Assembly (NCBI GenBank): GCA_965220955.1
Contig: CBDCRK010000037.1
Coordinates: 248,001-312,000, forward strand
From: CBDCRK01 sp965220955
Lineage (GTDB): Bacteria > Desulfobacterota > Binatia > Bin18 > CBDCRK01
Direction: 5' to 3'
DNA: 64,000 nt
Under the pieces are notes generated by a model. It had not been told where the DNA came from. It saw nothing but the letters and a program-made list of their open reading frames with translations, and did not search any database. Shown here in pieces: positions 61,003 to 64,000 of the stretch. Within the stretch, counting starts at the first letter, position 1; each line of letters opens with the position of its first letter. The position numbers were made by a program, and so were the translations under genes.

Positions 61003-62373
61003 TCAGTAGTCCGGATTGACACTAGAGAGGTACCGATTCACCTCAAAGGTACTCACAGATTCAGCTTCCATATCTGGTTGCAGTTCCCCCTGGTCCCCTG
61101 TGCGGACGGGCCGGATACGGGTCTTGCGGCCGTGCTGATGCGTTGCCGAGTCTATAACGGTTAGAATATCGGAAAACATTCTTTCACCTTCCTGCAGCTC
61201 GGACAGAACCACTGGGGAGTGGCTGTTCAGCAGCATCTGGGACAAGGGTTCCTGGGTATCCACATCCTCGCTTGAAGGATCGCTCACCAGCTCCCGCAGC
61301 CGGCGGATCATGGCCTTCAGGCGTGAGTGGTGAACCCCGTTCTCGGGCTCCTCGAAGCAAACCAGCCCGCGGTGCTTTGGATCGTGCAAAAGCGTCAAAA
61401 AAGCCAGGATGCGCAGGGTACCATCGGAGACGACCCGAGCACTGAAAGGAGGACCATCCCGCATACCAACGTAAAGCCGATATTCCCTGTTCTGAAGGTC
61501 CTCTTCCACGTTCAGGTCCACCACCCCTGGGATCAGGGAGGAGAGATCGGCCGCGATGTCGGCCAGCGACCCTTTAGGTCGGGAATCGGTTTGGGTTTCG
61601 GCCTGGATCCGGGTGAGGACTGTGGCCAGATTCGAACCGTCAGGTTCCAGCTCCTCCGCCGCCGTGGTGGGGCTCGATCGCCGAAGCGCTGCGGGGTCAA
61701 GCTGGAGGAAGCGCCAGGAGCGCATTTCCTCGCGCAGCGCATAAAGGTGTGGGAATTCAGCACTGGTGATGCTCGAAAGCACTGTTGCCTCGGCTGCCTC
61801 GGCCGAGCGCGTGCGGCCAGCGTGGCCATCCTGGTAAATTTTGAAGCTAGGTTTACCGTCAGGCCGGATGGTATTGAGCCAAGGTGTTCTACGGCTGTAT
61901 TTCATGAACGCCTGTTTGAACTCCGGAGAAGGCCCCCTTCCTCCTGGCTTCCATTTATCCTCTTGGGAGAGGATGGGCTTTGCCTCCTCCCTTGCCACCA
62001 CAAGCCGTTCAATTCCTCGGGGATCCCTCCGACGCTCGATCTGCACCTCGTAACGCATGCGAGATTGTTTGATTTTCACTATGGAACCCCAGGGGTCGCG
62101 CACTTCGGGATCGAGAAGCACCTCAACTGCAAACGACATCCGAGTACCAGGAGACCCGTCTGCATCCCGACGGAATAGCTCATGGGGTTCTCCTCGAAGG
62201 CCCCTAACCGCGGTGCGCAGGTCCATTCCCGCCAGATGGGACAGCAGCCGGATAGCATCGAAGAGGTTAGATTTGCCAGAGGCGTTCGGCCCAAGAATCA
62301 CCAGAAAAGGGCCGAGGTTCATGCCAAATCCCTCAAAGGTCTTGAAGCCATCGATCTCAATTCGGGTCAGCAT
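61003..62373 (-). CDS. AAA-family (AAA_21/OLD-like) ATPase
   Basis: 456 residues. RIEIDGFKTFEGFGMNLGPFLVILGPNASGKSNLFDAIRLL contains Walker A GPNASGKS (~31); a charged middle domain; then signature VSDGTLRILAFLTLL, Walker B GLVCFEEPENGVHHSRL and the LLNSHSPVVL sensor. Single-chain ABC-like ATPase of the kind partnered with TOPRIM effectors. GAGGAGAAC before ATG. It lies between hsdS and DUF4276/hsdM. Confidence 0.85.
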   Translation of the reverse strand: MLTRIEIDGFKTFEGFGMNLGPFLVILGPNASGKSNLFDAIRLLSHLAGMDLRTAVRGLRGEPHELFRRDADGSPGTRMSFAVEVLLDPEVRDPWGSIVKIKQSRMRYEVQIERRRDPRGIERLVVAREEAKPILSQEDKWKPGGRGPSPEFKQAFMKYSRRTPWLNTIRPDGKPSFKIYQDGHAGRTRSAEAAEATVLSSITSAEFPHLYALREEMRSWRFLQLDPAALRRSSPTTAAEELEPDGSNLATVLTRIQAETQTDSRPKGSLADIAADLSSLIPGVVDLNVEEDLQNREYRLYVGMRDGPPFSARVVSDGTLRILAFLTLLHDPKHRGLVCFEEPENGVHHSRLKAMIRRLRELVSDPSSEDVDTQEPLSQMLLNSHSPVVLSELQEGERMFSDILTVIDSATHQHGRKTRIRPVRTGDQGELQPDMEAESVSTFEVNRYLSSVNPDY

Positions 62374-62445
62374 CAGTTGTTCTCCTCGGGGGTTACGTGG
62401 GGGCTCTGTGCATTATACGACAATTTCATAAAGTATTTTCCTTAA

Positions 62446-62520
62446 GGTAGGGGCGAATCTTGTATTCGCCTAACTCTCTGTGGTCCCTCTACAGGGCGCT
62501 CACAAGGATCGCCCCTACGG
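62446..62520. repeat. GTAGGGGCGAA palindromic repeat
   Basis: GTAGGGGCGAATCTTG and CAAGGATCGCCCCTAC face each other; between the AAA gene and hsdS. Very similar to the core of 60139-60301. Confidence 0.85.
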
Positions 62521-62598
62521 GAAGGTCATTTATATCAGGCTGTTGTTGCCATTTCCGAAAAGATTTTGTGATCATGCAATAGCGCCTATTCTCACAGT

Positions 62599-64000
62599 TC
62601 ACCGGAGTAACTCTCCCTGCGATTGAAGTACTTGCGGTCTCTTACCCCCAGCATCGGGTTTGCCGGTAGCCTTCCTGGTAGCCTTTTGCTCGGCCTCTCG
62701 CCCAGCACGTTCAGCGCGGATATGCTCCAGAAGCACTCTGGCTGACTCGTCGTTCGGGTCCTGGGGCACAAGTTTGCCCTCAAAGGCACGCTTGAGGATA
62801 GACTGGCGCAGCCGCTCGGCACGTTTGAGATTAGTGTCAACGGTAGCTTCGAGTTCGTCGATCACGGAGAGGCGTCGCTCGACTTCAGTAACGATGCGGA
62901 ACTGCTCAGCGAGTGGAGGCAAAGGAAGACCAATGGTCTTAAATCTTCCGAGGCTGACTTTTAGCTGGGCAACACCCTTGGTAATCGCAAGGATCTCTAG
63001 GCACACAACTTGCGAATTGATCGCAAAAACGAAATACACCGGAGAAGGAAAGAAGATCACATAGGCGGAATTTGATGCAGTCTGCTGTAATAACAGCAGT
63101 AGACTTCCCAGTAGGATAAAGGCAAGCATCGCCCGGCGGGTCACCCATTTTAGTCACCAAAATATCACCTGGCGAAACCCAATGAGGTCTAAGTTCTTCA
63201 GCCTTTTCTCTTGAGATGTAACTTGTGCTTTTACCACCAAATGTTTGGGAGCGGATGTTTCTGACGAATATTAGAGGAACACCCTCGTCGGTATAATCGC
63301 TCACCTTGAGGTTGCTGCCGAATGGCCCGATAGCCAGAGAGTAGTCATTACTTGATGATAGTTGCTCGGGACTTGCCCACACCCACCCCTCTGGCAGCTC
63401 CGGCAAATTGGTGGTGTCCGGCGGGACAGGTTCTTGGTACTTGGCCTTCCACTTGTCATCCTTGGGGACCTTGCCTTGGGCCTGTATCTTGGCGAGTTGA
63501 TAGGCTTCCCATTTGGCGCGGCGCTCCTTGAGGAGGCGAGCGAGAAGACGGTTGGCAGACTCGTAGTCGCGCCCTTCGGCGCAGGCAAGTTCGGATTCGG
63601 TTGGAACAAGGCGACCCTCGCAAGCGGCCTTGAGTACGGAGGCTCGGTAGCGCTTCAAGTTAGCCCGTGCCCGTTCGAGTGCCGCTACAGCCGCGTCCAG
63701 GCGCGTGAACTGCTTCTCGATCTCAGCGACAATGCGGTGTTGTTCGGGGAGAGGGGCTAAAGGAAGCTGATGAGCCCGTAGATTACTGCCGCTAATAGCG
63801 GCAAAGGTTGAGCCTGTTCCCTTTGAGGCGAGGTCCTCTTCCGTGTTGCGGAGCACATAAAGCACATACTTCGGAGGAATCCCACTTAGTGAACGGACCG
63901 CAGCTAATCCACGCCCAATACACGAAACAGCAGGGCAGAGGTTGGTAGGACCAACAGGAGCTCGAATAGAGATCAGAATGTCGTCAGGCTCTGCGATCTT
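62599..64000 (-). pseudogene. hsdS: type I specificity subunit HsdS, frameshifted and truncated by the window edge
   Basis: HsdS reads sites for HsdM. From 64000 the frame gives KIAEPDDILISIRAPVG (end of first target domain), a central helical repeat (PLPEQHRIVAEIEKQFTRLDAAVAALERA), second target domain start (LPEGWVWASPEQLS) and VTKMGDPPGDACLYP. Near 63060-63090 the frame shifts (...CIKFRLCD) and resumes as YVIFFPSP, TKGVAQLKVSLGRFKTIGLPLPPLAEQFRIVTEVERRLS to stop 62599. Joining the two halves restores a normal HsdS. The shift is either an inactivating mutation, phase-variation-like slippage, or an error. The 5' part lies outside. Confidence 0.8.

Noticed and set aside
61327..62178. Long plus-strand frame (283 codons) opposite the AAA-ATPase gene
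   Set aside because: Mirror frame of a well-supported gene; contains no recognisable domain and has no ribosome-binding site.

Overview
The window comes from a Gram-negative, didermic bacterium. It carries lolA, a TatA, a TonB-type protein, porins, a tripartite RND pump and an SIS-domain sugar-phosphate isomerase. The mix of a split glycine dehydrogenase (gcvPA/gcvPB), an RNase J next to ftsK and lolA, and hisS-aspS-folD-gcvT-gcvH-gcvPA-gcvPB on one strand fits a deltaproteobacterial-type lineage (Desulfobacterota, Tectomicrobia or NC10-like). The exact taxon cannot be read from the sequence. Intergenic DNA is rich in short dispersed palindromic repeats built around GTAGGGGCGA.

Layout. (1) 0.1-1.2 kb: a luciferase-like flavin/F420 oxidoreductase with an apparent export signal. 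(2) 1.2-9.6 kb: an integron-type gene-cassette array with no integrase in view (a CALIN). It has seven clear attC sites, one degenerate attC, one split attC and about ten mostly small minus-strand cassette genes: a DNA methyltransferase, a mini-transglycosylase with a membrane-anchored partner, a DUF4365 protein, a PIN-domain pair, tiny membrane proteins, an EcsC protein and others. Two 287-bp copies of an unexplained non-coding element each end exactly at a cassette junction. (3) 9.7-16.7 kb: a core block of lolA, ftsK, rnj, plsC, a zinc-ribbon protein and tatA. (4) 17-19 kb: a decayed Calx-beta/FnIII surface-protein gene. (5) 19.3-30.6 kb: a TonB-like gene, the glycine-cleavage/one-carbon/tRNA-synthetase operon and a porin. 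(6) 30.7-34.2 kb: an accessory patch with an amidase remnant, a reverse transcriptase that has lost its catalytic box, a YefM/YoeB toxin-antitoxin pair and a beta-propeller gene. (7) 34.3-42.4 kb: an M19 dipeptidase and a metal-efflux RND operon preceded by a CsoR-like operator. (8) 42.4-49.8 kb: comEC, uvrC, an SIS isomerase and uvrB. (9) 50-58.4 kb: a cupredoxin, a decayed nuclease locus with a lone attC-like site, an outer-membrane ABC/LolA-like/porin transport operon and a thermonuclease. (10) 58.6-64 kb: a type I restriction-modification locus in which an AAA-ATPase/DUF4276 (TOPRIM-like) pair sits between hsdS (frameshifted) and hsdM; no hsdR is in the window.

How it works together. The core blocks cover chromosome segregation, RNA decay, lipoprotein export, phospholipid synthesis, glycine and folate metabolism and excision repair. 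The accessory DNA is a cassette reservoir plus a defence locus. The items most worth following are the two-gene cassette pairing a soluble transglycosylase domain with a membrane-anchored beta-rich protein, the duplicated structured element at cassette junctions, and the nested AAA/DUF4276 module. All family assignments are from motif recognition by eye; no database search was run.
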